Positions 31,801 through 39,951 of a DNA stretch of 41,306 nt are shown one piece after another. The stretch is from assembly GCA_944359625.1 (NCBI GenBank), contig CALVSW010000009.1:1-41306 (forward strand), given 5' to 3'. The notes beneath the pieces were generated by a model. The model ran no database searches, was not told the DNA's origin, and saw only the letters and a program-made list of their open reading frames with translations. Position 1 is the first letter of the stretch, and each line of letters opens with the position of its first letter. Made by a program: the position numbers and the translations under genes. The stretch is from an uncultured Bacilli bacterium (GTDB lineage: Bacteria > Bacillota_I > Bacilli_A > RF39 > UBA660).

Positions 31801-33117
31801 CTATGGTGTTAATCTATTTGGACCTCTAAATAAGAATTGGGTTTCTTTAACAGATGGTAAACCTAATAATAACATAGTTAGACGATCTACTCCTAGAGCA
31901 AATCCACCATGTGGAGGCATACCATATTTAAAGAATTCTAAATAGAATTTAACATCTTCTCCTAAACCTTTTTCTTTGGCTTGATTAACTAATACATCAT
32001 ATCTATGTTCTCTTTGAGCCCCGGTAGTAATCTCACTACCACGCCAAATTAAATCATACCCACATGGAATACCTTCATCATTACGCATATGGTAGAATGC
32101 TCTTTTAGTAGCACTATAATCAGTAACAAAAATAAATTCACTATTATACTTTTCCATAGCATACCTAGCAGTTAATTTTTCGGCTTCAGCATTCATATCA
32201 CCAATATCTTCTTTAGGTATTTCATAATTATATAAATTATGTAATTCTTGATATAAATCTTGTAATTTAATTCTTGGAAATGGTTTTTTAGGAATAATTA
32301 CTTCTTTACCAAATACTTCTTTAATCGTATCCCCATATTTTTCTTTTACCTTAGTTAAACCAGCAATAAGCAAATCTTCTTCTAAATCCATTACATCTAA
32401 ATAAGAATCAATATAACTAAATTCTATATCAAAAGAAGTAAATTCCGTAGCATGACGATTAGTATTAGAATTTTCGGCTCTAAATGCTGGAGCTACTTCA
32501 AATACTTTAGATAAACCAGCCGCCATAGCCATTTGCTTATAAAATTGAGGTGATTGAGCAAGATAAGCTTTACGATCAAAGTACTTTACTTCAAAAACTT
32601 CACTACCTGATTCAGATGCTGCGCCAATTAATTTTGGAGTATGAATTTCCGTAAAATCTTTACTATATAAGTATTCACGCATACCTTCTACTAAACAAGA
32701 TTCTACTTTACGTACTAAGATATTTTTTTCATTACGCATATCTAAGAAACGATAATCTAATCTCGTATCTAAATTTACTCCTTCTAAGTTATTATAATCA
32801 AATGGTAATTCATTAGCATTTGATAAAATTTCTATCTTAGTTGGAATTAACTCTATACCACCTAGTTTTACAGCTTCATTACTTACTAATTTACCAGTTA
32901 CTTTAATAACAGAATCTTTATTTAAATTATTCATTATTTCCAGTAATTTACTATTTTCTTCGACAGATTTTTCAATAGTCATTTGAATTTTACCAGTAGA
33001 ATCTCTTAAGATTACAAACATAACCCATTTCTTATCTCTAATAGTATCAACAAATCCACTAAATACTACATCTTTATCTATATAATTATTTAGTTCATTA
33101 ACATATATTTTATTCAT
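31801..33117 (-). CDS. aspS: Aspartyl-tRNA synthetase, archaeal/eukaryotic type
   Basis: 438 aa, without the GAD insertion that makes bacterial AspRS about 590 aa. Motif 2 FRAENSNTNRHATEFTSFDIEF and the ending VDRLTMLLLGLPSVKETQFLFRGPNRLTP match the archaeal-type (AspS2) subfamily. An OB domain fills residues 1-105. In archaeal AspRS a Trp and a Lys in the OB domain favour tRNA-Asp over tRNA-Asn; here the Trp position appears to be Asp (FVDTIRD) while a Lys in VKLGG is kept, so discrimination is unclear. asnS next door removes the need for a non-discriminating enzyme. AGGAGG precedes ATG 33117. Confidence 0.93.
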   Translation of the reverse strand: MNKIYVNELNNYIDKDVVFSGFVDTIRDKKWVMFVILRDSTGKIQMTIEKSVEENSKLLEIMNNLNKDSVIKVTGKLVSNEAVKLGGIELIPTKIEILSNANELPFDYNNLEGVNLDTRLDYRFLDMRNEKNILVRKVESCLVEGMREYLYSKDFTEIHTPKLIGAASESGSEVFEVKYFDRKAYLAQSPQFYKQMAMAAGLSKVFEVAPAFRAENSNTNRHATEFTSFDIEFSYIDSYLDVMDLEEDLLIAGLTKVKEKYGDTIKEVFGKEVIIPKKPFPRIKLQDLYQELHNLYNYEIPKEDIGDMNAEAEKLTARYAMEKYNSEFIFVTDYSATKRAFYHMRNDEGIPCGYDLIWRGSEITTGAQREHRYDVLVNQAKEKGLGEDVKFYLEFFKYGMPPHGGFALGVDRLTMLLLGLPSVKETQFLFRGPNRLTP

Positions 33118-33126
33118 AAATCCTCC

Positions 33127-33336
33127 TAAATATAAAAAAATCTATAATGTAAGAACGAGTAATCCCGTGGTGCCATCTTACTTTATAGATTTTATCTACC
33201 TTAATATGTATTTAACGCATAACTTACGAATGTTTTTTTATAGGCTGTTCTTTCATTATTATCTTTACTAGTTTCCACCAACCACTAGCTCTCTATAAAT
33301 AAGTTTAATAACTACTTTTTCCCAACATTTAATATA
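33127..33336 (-). promoter_or_regulatory. T-box riboswitch leader of aspS-asnS
   Basis: The roughly 210-nt leader has the T-box hallmarks. AGAGAGCTAGTGGTTGGTGGAA is the stem I AG-bulge/GNUG region. The antiterminator core is TGGCACCACGGG (complement of 33164-33175). A strong terminator is formed by 33138-33154 with 33176-33192, followed by U-runs. Uncharged tRNA binding the core prevents the terminator and turns on the synthetases. In the stem I specifier region the sequence GAAAGAACAGCC contains AAC (33249-33247), an Asn codon, as candidate specifier; the exact register needs folding. Confidence 0.9.
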
Positions 33337-33341
33337 AACTG

Positions 33342-33370
33342 ATTATAAAACTAAAATTTAATCGTGTCAA
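33342..33370 (-). promoter_or_regulatory. Consensus promoter of the T-box operon
   Basis: On the minus strand TTGACA (33370-33365), 17 bases, TATAAT (33347-33342): a perfect sigma-A promoter, starting transcription near 33335. Confidence 0.9.
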
Positions 33371-33382
33371 CTAACTTAACTT

Positions 33383-34324
33383 TTATTTTGTTAATTTTCT
33401 AGTTTGGCCATTTAAATCTTCTAAAGTTAAATAATCATATCGATTTAAAGAAATATCTATATAACCATTTTTTATGCCAATTAATCTATTAAATTCTTCT
33501 TCTAAAGAATTTAATAAAGTAGTCAATCTATCCTTAGTTTCTTCACTATCTACCCTATCTTTTAGTTCATTTAATTTATTTATTGTTAATTGTAAATTAG
33601 AAATTGGATTATCAAAATCTTTACAATATTTAATGGCGTTTATTCCACCATTATATCTTTGATTTTCCATTAATAATTTAGAAAAAAATTCTTTGACATC
33701 TAATTTATCAGGCAAACAATTAGGATCAAATTCTAAATTATTTAACTTAATGCTAGGCCTAAAACTAGAAATATCTGTTGGTGATAAGGCAATTAAATAG
33801 CTAGAGCCTTCACTATAATAAGCAATATTGCCAGGATATGATGGTATTACCTGAATATTTTCTAAATAATTTATAATTAAATTACGCTTCAAATACTCTG
33901 AAATATTATTTATTTCATGGCTAAAATCTGCATTTTCACAAAAATCGAATTCTTCAAAACCTAAATTTTTAATTCTTTCTAACAAATTATATAATTTATT
34001 TATATCTATTTTATGCTCAATAATATAATTATAAAAATTATCAATTATTTTAAAAGTTGAATATAATAATAAAATAAAGTGTATTAAGTCATCTTTACTT
34101 AATCTACTTTCTAATTTTTTTATTGCTTCACTATTATTATGATAAAAATTTTCAACTTCAAAACTGACAGAGATATTTTCTCCTCTTAATAAACTTAATA
34201 AATTTTCAATATCATCTAAAGACCCATTATTTAAGATTTTAATACTATGAGAAAATTGCTTATATTCATTAAAAATTGTACATAATCCCATTATATCTGT
34301 AACATAAACTTTTTCACTTTTCAT
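33383..34324 (-). CDS. Unknown helical protein (313 aa)
   Basis: Not recognised. ATG 34324 with GGAGG in good spacing. Acidic, Asn-, Leu- and Ser-rich, largely helical, with a short central strand region (VIPSYPGNIAYYSEGSSYLIALSPTDIS, about 165-192) and a coiled-coil-like segment near 240-285. No membrane span, signal or metal motif. It ends just upstream of the consensus promoter of the T-box operon, which reads in the same direction. Confidence 0.7.
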   Translation of the reverse strand: MKSEKVYVTDIMGLCTIFNEYKQFSHSIKILNNGSLDDIENLLSLLRGENISVSFEVENFYHNNSEAIKKLESRLSKDDLIHFILLLYSTFKIIDNFYNYIIEHKIDINKLYNLLERIKNLGFEEFDFCENADFSHEINNISEYLKRNLIINYLENIQVIPSYPGNIAYYSEGSSYLIALSPTDISSFRPSIKLNNLEFDPNCLPDKLDVKEFFSKLLMENQRYNGGINAIKYCKDFDNPISNLQLTINKLNELKDRVDSEETKDRLTTLLNSLEEEFNRLIGIKNGYIDISLNRYDYLTLEDLNGQTRKLTK

Positions 34325-34414
34325 AAATCCTCCTTGAAACTAGCTAATATTATACTACGGTAATAGGAATAATTCTAATATAAAAAAGCAAATCTAAATA
34401 AACCTATTATAATT

Positions 34415-34439
34415 AAAAAAATCAGATTACTAAATCTGA
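34415..34439 (-). terminator. Terminator of the deoxyribosyltransferase-like gene
   Basis: TCAGATT/AATCTGA hairpin (34422-34428 with 34433-34439) followed on the minus strand by seven T. It lies about 105 bases after the 34545 gene stop. The rest of the 220-bp gap shows nothing else. Confidence 0.6.
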
Positions 34440-34544
34440 AAGTTCAAATAATAAAGTTATATATAGTTTTTAACAAGATAATATCTATTAATAATTATTA
34501 TTACTGTTAAATTGCTTTAACATATACCATTAGTTTAATTATTA

Positions 34545-34847
34545 TTACTTAGATAAATTAGTAAAATATAAAATTTCTTTTTTTAATTTTTTAGCATATT
34601 CTATTTCTAATCTTGTACTATCACCAATATAATTATTTACATTTACTACTAATATAGCATCAGATAATTCTATTTTTTTAAAATGTTCTTCTTTTAATTT
34701 TATTAGTTGTTCTTCAGTTCTTTTAAGAACATTTAATACCGGATAAATTGGCGTAAGAACACAATCCCCTTTTAATGCCATTTTCTCAGCTATCTCCATC
34801 ATTTCTTTTTGAAATTTTAAACTTCCACATAATGTTATTATTTTCAT
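34545..34847 (-). CDS. Nucleoside 2-deoxyribosyltransferase-like protein
   Basis: About 100 aa with the Rossmann-like start MKIITLCGSLKFQKEMMEIAEKMALKGDCVLTPIYP and the ending AILVVNVNNYIGDSTRLEIEYAKKLKKEILYFT, matching the small nucleoside 2-deoxyribosyltransferase/DUF4406 family. The NNYIGDST turn and the Glu (RLEIEY, the position of the catalytic Glu in that family) are present. It may handle modified nucleosides; the substrate is unknown. Start placed at ATG 34847 because homologues begin MKIITLCGS; the upstream ATG has no better ribosome site. Monocistronic. Confidence 0.7.
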   Translation of the reverse strand: MKIITLCGSLKFQKEMMEIAEKMALKGDCVLTPIYPVLNVLKRTEEQLIKLKEEHFKKIELSDAILVVNVNNYIGDSTRLEIEYAKKLKKEILYFTNLSK

Positions 34848-34948
34848 ATTATTACCGCATTTCATTATTAATTATATTATATTTTGTATTCTAAGTCCTA
34901 TCACAATATTAAAAATAAGATTATTCGTTAATCTAATTCTAATTTATA

Positions 34949-35143
34949 TTAAATGATCGAAAAAACAATTAATAAAATTCCAATTATCACAAAAATGCTA
35001 CCCCATACTCTAAGAACATTTTTCATTTTAGGATTTTTTAATAATTTATCTGGAATTCTAGGACTTTTTAACCTCATAAAAAATCGAGGTACTAACAGCA
35101 TAAAAATCGCAACTATTGTAATTAAAATTCCTGTAATTAGCAT
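34949..35143 (-). CDS. Two-span small membrane protein (64 aa)
   Basis: GGGAGG precedes ATG 35143. Two spans (about 2-22 and 45-63) with a basic, Pro-rich cytoplasmic loop (RLKSPRIPDKLLKNPKMKN) between them. Not a named family to me, though this hairpin build is common in Firmicutes. It follows the 61-aa membrane gene by about 25 bases and is likely co-transcribed. Confidence 0.65.
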   Translation of the reverse strand: MLITGILITIVAIFMLLVPRFFMRLKSPRIPDKLLKNPKMKNVLRVWGSIFVIIGILLIVFSII

Positions 35144-35167
35144 ACGATACCTCCCAATTTCAAATTA

Positions 35168-35353
35168 CTATTTCTTTTCTTTTTTAAATTTTTCGTAAAC
35201 TGCTAATTGTGAAAATACAGCACAAAATAAACTTGGAATTACAGCAAATCCAGCATTTACTTGTCCTTTGTTAATTAATACATATCCTGCTCCTATAAAA
35301 GTTATAATCATAAATATAAATGTTAAAATTCTAAATATTTTTTCTTTACTCAT
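35168..35353 (-). CDS. Two-span small membrane protein (61 aa)
   Basis: Start chosen at ATG 35353, eight bases after GGAGG; an upstream ATG overlaps the ribosome site. Two spans (about 8-25 and 33-50) and a basic tail EKFKKEKK. Unrecognised. It leads a two-gene unit of small membrane proteins. An inverted repeat AAAATTATTA/TAATAATTTT lies in its leader. Confidence 0.6.
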   Translation of the reverse strand: MSKEKIFRILTFIFMIITFIGAGYVLINKGQVNAGFAVIPSLFCAVFSQLAVYEKFKKEKK

Positions 35354-35459
35354 CAACTTATCCTCCAAATAAAATTATTACTTTCTTATTAATAATTTTA
35401 TTAATGTTATACATATTATATCAAAAAAAATAACATAGTAATAGAATAATTATCTGAAA

Positions 35460-36209
35460 TTAATCTTTATAACTATGAAAATAATTATTTAAATATTTCT
35501 TCTCGTTTATAAAATTAAAATAATGTAGTTTATTAATCATAAATAAGTCTTTATTAAATTTTTTATTATAGACAATTTTATCATAAGGTAATTCATAAAT
35601 ACATCTTTCTAATAAAAACTTATTTTTAATATATTTTAGATTTAATATTAAAGTATATAGTTTATATATTATAAAACTTATTATTAATATATTATTTATT
35701 TTAAAATTATTATATATAATAAATATTATTAAAAAGATAAAAGAAGAAATTATTGTTATATTATATGCTTTATTAAACGAAGTAAATTTATTTAAGATAC
35801 TATTTAATATAATATGACCATCTAATGGATATATAGGTAATAAATTAAAAATAATTAAACTAGTATTTAATTTAATAAATAAATTATATGTATAATTATT
35901 AATTAAATTAATATTTAATAATATATAAAAGATAATATATAGTAATAACTGAATACTTATTCCTCCAAGAGAAATAATAAGTTCTTTATTAGGATTAAAA
36001 TTTAATAATTTATTAGTAGTTATAATACCTCCAAAAGGATAAATTTTAATACTTAATACTTTTATATTATATATTTTAAATAATATATAATGACCCATTT
36101 CATGCGCTATAGTAATAAATAATATTAATAATATTTTCTTATAATTACCACATAAAAAAAATAAAATAATGTATAAATAAGTAGTTATATCTAATTTAAT
36201 AAGTTTCAT
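35460..36209 (-). CDS. spoIVFB: SpoIVFB-like intramembrane metalloprotease (M50)
   Basis: Site-2 protease that in Bacillus cuts pro-SigK in the mother cell. Zinc motif HEMGH (His36, Glu37, His40) lies within the second span, and the third ligand is in NLLPIYPLDG (122-131, Asp130). Five or six spans and a cytoplasmic tail (about 205-249). Length 249 is near the Bacillus 288. It overlaps spoIVFA by 14 bases, and the unit radC-mreC-mreD-spoIVFA-spoIVFB mirrors the Bacillus order. Whether sigK exists here is not visible. Confidence 0.85.
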   Translation of the reverse strand: MKLIKLDITTYLYIILFFLCGNYKKILLILFITIAHEMGHYILFKIYNIKVLSIKIYPFGGIITTNKLLNFNPNKELIISLGGISIQLLLYIIFYILLNINLINNYTYNLFIKLNTSLIIFNLLPIYPLDGHIILNSILNKFTSFNKAYNITIISSFIFLIIFIIYNNFKINNILIISFIIYKLYTLILNLKYIKNKFLLERCIYELPYDKIVYNKKFNKDLFMINKLHYFNFINEKKYLNNYFHSYKD

Positions 36210-36771
36210 AATCTATAAATTCATTATTCTTTTCTAAAGTTAAATATAATTTATCAGATAAAGTTGTTCCTAACATATCACCTTTACTAACATAATCATA
36301 TAAAGTTAAATTACTTGTATCAATATTTGAATACCAAATATCTACACCATCTACCCCTTGGATAATACAAGTATTACCTAGATTATCTTTATCACCTAAA
36401 TACACAATAATACCACTACCGATACTCGGTACAATATAATTATTAGATACTGTTAGTACTTTACCATTTAAATAATTATCTATATTAGAATATTGAATAG
36501 ATTCATTAAATACTAATTCCTCTGTAGGATAAATACTAGTAATACTACCAAAATATTTATTATATAATTCATTAAATTTAATAAAACTTATAGAGTCATT
36601 AAATACTTTATCTTCATAAAATTTTTTAATATTTTCATTTTTATTAATAAGAATAATACTAACTAATAAAAAAATTATACTAAGTAAAGCTTTAGAAATA
36701 ATACCATTAATATCAAATACTTGTTTCTTTTTTTGTTTTTCTCTTTGGTATTCTAATATTAAATCGTTCAT
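36196..36771 (-). CDS. spoIVFA: SpoIVFA-like protein with LytM/M23-like domain
   Basis: SpoIVFA holds SpoIVFB in an inactive complex and is itself cleaved. 191 aa: basic cytoplasmic part (RQKKKQ region), one span (26-43), a linker, and a C-terminal M23-like fold with GSGIIVYLGDKDNLGNTCIIQGVDGVDIWYSNI. The usual M23 zinc residues are lacking (no HxxxD, no HxH), as in SpoIVFA, so it is non-enzymatic. Located directly upstream of spoIVFB and overlapping it, as in Bacillus, which is the main support for the name. Confidence 0.75.
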   Translation of the reverse strand: MNDLILEYQREKQKKKQVFDINGIISKALLSIIFLLVSIILINKNENIKKFYEDKVFNDSISFIKFNELYNKYFGSITSIYPTEELVFNESIQYSNIDNYLNGKVLTVSNNYIVPSIGSGIIVYLGDKDNLGNTCIIQGVDGVDIWYSNIDTSNLTLYDYVSKGDMLGTTLSDKLYLTLEKNNEFIDYETY

Positions 36772-36774
36772 TAA

Positions 36775-37119
36775 TTAGTCACCCAATAAATTATATGGTC
36801 CTAATAAATTAAATAATACTATAATTAAAAAAGTTATTAAATAATTAATATTTAAATTTATATTAATAAATATCAAAAAATTAAGTATTAAAATAAAATA
36901 CTTATTTCCTAATATATATTTATATAAATATCTATTTAATAAAAATAAAATAGTAATAATAATTAAATAATAAAAATATTTTTTAGTATAAAATAAGAGT
37001 AATAGCAATAACACTAAATATTCTAATAATCTTCTTTTTTTATTAAAAAAGAAGATTATAAAAGATGTATTAAAACTAGTAAGAGAATAAAATAAGATAT
37101 CTAATAATAAATAAGTCAT
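36775..37119 (-). CDS. mreD: MreD-like rod-shape membrane protein (short)
   Basis: 114 aa, extremely hydrophobic, four or five spans, three bases from spoIVFA and overlapping mreC by four bases. MreD is a membrane component of the elongation complex; family members are about 160-170 aa, so this copy is short. The ending LIVLFNLLGPYNLL is compatible with the C-terminal part. Sequence alone is weak; the position between mreC and spoIVFA carries the call. Confidence 0.65.
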   Translation of the reverse strand: MTYLLLDILFYSLTSFNTSFIIFFFNKKRRLLEYLVLLLLLLFYTKKYFYYLIIITILFLLNRYLYKYILGNKYFILILNFLIFININLNINYLITFLIIVLFNLLGPYNLLGD

Positions 37120-37688
37120 TTTAATACTCCAACATAACTATTATCAATGGGATTTATATTAACTAAACATTCCCATTTATTATTTTTTTCTATACATTCT
37201 TTTATAGTGCCAACTTTTAACATACTAGGTATACTAGTTAATCCACTAGTATATACTATATCATTTATCTGAACCTCATTATCCATATAGGCAATACTAT
37301 TTTTTAAAAAACCATAATTATTATTTATTCTAATAGATAAATTAATATCTTTTATGCTTTGCATATAATTTTCTTTAGTAATTCCTATTAAACCATGATT
37401 ATTTATTACAGCTAAATTATTAGCAAATTTTTCTTTACTATCTAAAAAATAAACATTACTATCATATAAGTTTTTAATACTTATTTTAGCTAAAATATAG
37501 TTATAATCTTGGTAATCAATATTACTTAACATTTCAACTTCTTCTTTTAAATCATTAACTTGTAATTCTAAGACTTTATTAATTACGTTAGAAGAATCAT
37601 TAACTTTTAAAATACTTATTAAAGGTTCTAAGAATAAAAATAATAAAATTATAATTATATAATATAAATACTTATATATTTTCTTCAT
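37116..37688 (-). CDS. mreC: MreC rod-shape determining protein (short)
   Basis: MreC links the MreB cytoskeleton to the PBPs outside the membrane. One N-terminal span (about 5-24), a short coiled-coil (VINKVLELQVNDLKEEVEML), then two beta-barrel domains ending NNHGLIGIT and VQINDIVYTSGLTSIPSMLKVGTIKEC, both characteristic. About 190 aa, shorter than the usual 270-290. Start at ATG 37688, seven bases after GAGG, overlapping the radC end. No mreB is adjacent, unlike in Bacillus. Confidence 0.8.
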   Translation of the reverse strand: MKKIYKYLYYIIIILLFLFLEPLISILKVNDSSNVINKVLELQVNDLKEEVEMLSNIDYQDYNYILAKISIKNLYDSNVYFLDSKEKFANNLAVINNHGLIGITKENYMQSIKDINLSIRINNNYGFLKNSIAYMDNEVQINDIVYTSGLTSIPSMLKVGTIKECIEKNNKWECLVNINPIDNSYVGVLK

Positions 37689-38364
37689 CATTATACCTCT
37701 TATTATCAATAATACTATAATAGTTATTATAACCAATTATAATATGATCTATAAGTGGTATTCCTAGAATAAGACTAAGTTCTTTAATACTATTTGTAAA
37801 TTCAATATCTTTTTTACTAGGAGTACTATCTCCTGATGGATGATTATGTAAAAGAATAATTTTAGCTGCACTATTGGTTATAGCTTCTTTAAATACTTCT
37901 CTAGGATGTACTAAAGAAGCATTTAAAGTACCTATAAATAAAGTTTTATATTTAATAATAGTATTACTATTATCTAATAAAATAATAACTAAATGTTCTT
38001 GTTTAATACCAATAAAATCATATTTAAAATAACTATAAATATTATAACTATTATAAATCTTTAAGGATAAACTATTCTTTTTTATGACTCTTTTACCAAA
38101 TTCAATAGCGGCTAAAATTATTCCTGCTTTAACCTCACCAATTCCTTTAATTTTAGCTAATTCTAATAAAGTAATATCATTAAAATTATATAGACAATTA
38201 AATTCATTAATAAGAATATTAGCTAATTCTAAAACATTAGTATCTTTAGTTCCACATCTTAAAATAATAGCTAATAATTCATCATCTTTTAAAACTTTAA
38301 CACCATATTTTTTAAGTCTTTCTCTAGGTCTTAAATCATTATTCAATTCTAACATTTTCTTCAT
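37672..38364 (-). CDS. radC: RadC/MPN-domain protein
   Basis: JAMM-type fold with Zn ligands HNHPSGDSTPSKKD (His173, His175, Asp186) and Glu123 in KQEHLVIIL. N-terminal helix-hairpin-helix part (LRPRERLKKYG, then KIKGIGEVKA at 71-80) that may bind DNA. 230 aa is usual. RadC is widespread, and its role in repair is unproven. It sits between the SPOR gene and mreC, as in the Bacillus spoIIB-maf-radC-mre region. Confidence 0.92.
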   Translation of the reverse strand: MKKMLELNNDLRPRERLKKYGVKVLKDDELLAIILRCGTKDTNVLELANILINEFNCLYNFNDITLLELAKIKGIGEVKAGIILAAIEFGKRVIKKNSLSLKIYNSYNIYSYFKYDFIGIKQEHLVIILLDNSNTIIKYKTLFIGTLNASLVHPREVFKEAITNSAAKIILLHNHPSGDSTPSKKDIEFTNSIKELSLILGIPLIDHIIIGYNNYYSIIDNKRYNDEENI

Positions 38365-38791
38365 ATTTACTATACTCCTTTAAAATACTATTAATCGTTA
38401 ACGAATAATTACTAATATCTTGATTCTTTAATATAATTTCATAGTCATCTAATATATCATTAAACTCTTTACTAATTTCTATATCTTTTAAATAATAATT
38501 AATACCTAATTCATTATAATATTCTTTCATAATACTTAATACTTCTTGATCTTTTATAATATTTATATAAACACGATATAAATTTTCATCATTAACAATT
38601 ATTCCATCATATAAATCTTTTATCGATAAAGCATTATCTAACTTAGAAAAAACACCAACTTGAACAGCTTTAGCCGAATAATCCTGTTTGGCAAAAACTA
38701 CTTCATTTATTTCAAAACGTTGATAAAACATAAAACCCATTACTATCCCCGATATTATAGCTATTAAAATAATAATTAAAGTTTTTTTCAT
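38339..38791 (-). CDS. SPOR-domain membrane protein at the spoIIB position
   Basis: 150 aa: one N-terminal span (4-22), then a SPOR-like domain: AVQVGVFSKLDNAL (42-55), LYDGIIVNDENLYRVYIN, EVLSIMKEYYNELGINYYLKDI. SPOR domains bind denuded glycan at septa. In Bacillus spoIIB, a SPOR protein of engulfment, lies just upstream of maf-radC, and here this gene overlaps radC by 26 bases. So it may be a shortened SpoIIB (332 aa in Bacillus), but the name stays inferred. The charged helical C-terminus has no known match. Confidence 0.7.
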   Translation of the reverse strand: MKKTLIIILIAIISGIVMGFMFYQRFEINEVVFAKQDYSAKAVQVGVFSKLDNALSIKDLYDGIIVNDENLYRVYINIIKDQEVLSIMKEYYNELGINYYLKDIEISKEFNDILDDYEIILKNQDISNYSLTINSILKEYSKYEENVRIE

Positions 38792-38847
38792 AATGATTCA
38801 CCCTAATTATCATAAATTTTTTTTCTTAAATATCTTGTCAAATAATG

Positions 38848-38875
38848 AAAAAAAGTATATCAAAATTGATACACT
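38848..38875 (-). terminator. Terminator of engB
   Basis: AGTATATCAA/TTGATACACT stem with one G-U pair (38854-38863 with 38866-38875) directly after the engB stop, followed on the minus strand by a T-run. Confidence 0.75.
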
Positions 38876-39460
38876 TTACTTTAAATATCTTTCTAAAATA
38901 CTGCTTATTTCATCTTTACCCTTTTTAGTAATACTAGAAAAATAAACGATATTATCATTTTCTTTTAAATCAAAAGATTCATTAATTATTTTCTCTATTT
39001 TTGGACGTTTAGAATTATTAATTTTATCATATTTAGTAGCCACAATTGTAACATCATTATTATAATATTTTAGAAAATTATACATTAAAATATCATCTTC
39101 ACTAGGTTTATGACGATAATCAATTAATAAAAAAACTCTTTTTAAATTAGGTCTATTAACTAAATATTCTTCAATCATTAATCCAAATTTCTTTTGAGTT
39201 TGTTTATCAACCGCAGCATATCCATAACCAGGAACATCTACTAAATAAAAACTATTATTAACTAAATAAAAATTTAATGTTTGCGTTTTTCCTGGGGTAG
39301 CTGATGTCTTAGCAAAATTCTTACGATTAATCATTGTATTAATAAAACTAGACTTACCAACATTACTACGTCCAACTAATAAAAATTCTGGTAAAGAGTC
39401 AGTTGGATATTGACTTACTCTTACCGCTAAGCGATTTAGCTTAACATCCGTAATTTTCAT
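38876..39460 (-). CDS. engB: Ribosome biogenesis GTPase EngB/YsxC
   Basis: An essential GTPase that helps assemble the 50S subunit. G1 GRSNVGKSS (30-38), G2 with SATPGKT (53-59), G3 DVPGYG (75-80), G4 TKYD. Start placed at ATG 39460 after AGGTGG, which gives the standard N-terminus MKITDVKLNRLAVRVSQYP and 194 aa; the ATG 30 bases upstream has no ribosome site. The next gene upstream lies 35 bases away. Confidence 0.95.
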   Translation of the reverse strand: MKITDVKLNRLAVRVSQYPTDSLPEFLLVGRSNVGKSSFINTMINRKNFAKTSATPGKTQTLNFYLVNNSFYLVDVPGYGYAAVDKQTQKKFGLMIEEYLVNRPNLKRVFLLIDYRHKPSEDDILMYNFLKYYNNDVTIVATKYDKINNSKRPKIEKIINESFDLKENDNIVYFSSITKKGKDEISSILERYLK

Positions 39461-39495
39461 TTTCCACCTCGTGTTCATATTATAATACAACTTAA

Positions 39496-39699
39496 TTACT
39501 TTTGCAATTTAGTAGTATTATCTAACTTTAATGTCAAATCATTGCTATCTTTTTTAAAAAAAATATTTCCTGTAAATTTAGATGCATAACGATTAACACG
39601 TCTTTGACTTGGATTTAAGATACCGCTTTTAACAGTAACTACCCCAACAAAAGAATTATTATTATTTACCCTAAATTTATCTTCTAAATTAAACTTCAT
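39496..39699 (-). CDS. Small unknown protein (about 67 aa)
   Basis: Not recognised. Starts MKFNLEDKFRVNNNNSF (ATG 39699; a GTG three codons earlier is possible, and the ribosome site is weak). Likely strand-rich, basic, with VVTVKSGILNPSQRRVNRYASKF in the middle. Neither a signal nor a span. It lies between engB and another small gene, in the same direction. Moderately supported. Confidence 0.5.
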   Translation of the reverse strand: MKFNLEDKFRVNNNNSFVGVVTVKSGILNPSQRRVNRYASKFTGNIFFKKDSNDLTLKLDNTTKLQK

Positions 39700-39747
39700 A
39701 TCTACCACTATTAAAAATTATATCAAATTTTAATAAATTAATAAATA

Positions 39748-39951
39748 CTATTTATCGATAGTTAAATTTATTTTTAACTCTTTACTACTTTTTGGAAATT
39801 GTCTTTCTAAATAACTATAAAATAATAAATATTTACTATCTACTGTTGCTAAGAGATTAATTTTTTCTTCTTCAGTAATTGTATAATCAAAATATAAATC
39901 AATTACAAATTTTAATCTTCCAGCTTCACTTGTTGGCCAATTATTATTCAT
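39748..39951 (-). CDS. Small unknown protein coupled to mtaB (67 aa)
   Basis: ATG 39951 overlaps the end of mtaB by eight bases (translational coupling), so it is a genuine gene of the mtaB operon. Acidic-to-neutral, helical, with a Tyr/Phe-rich core (FVIDLYFDYTITEEEKINLL). No known family. Located between mtaB and the 67-aa gene before engB. Confidence 0.6.
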   Translation of the reverse strand: MNNNWPTSEAGRLKFVIDLYFDYTITEEEKINLLATVDSKYLLFYSYLERQFPKSSKELKINLTIDK

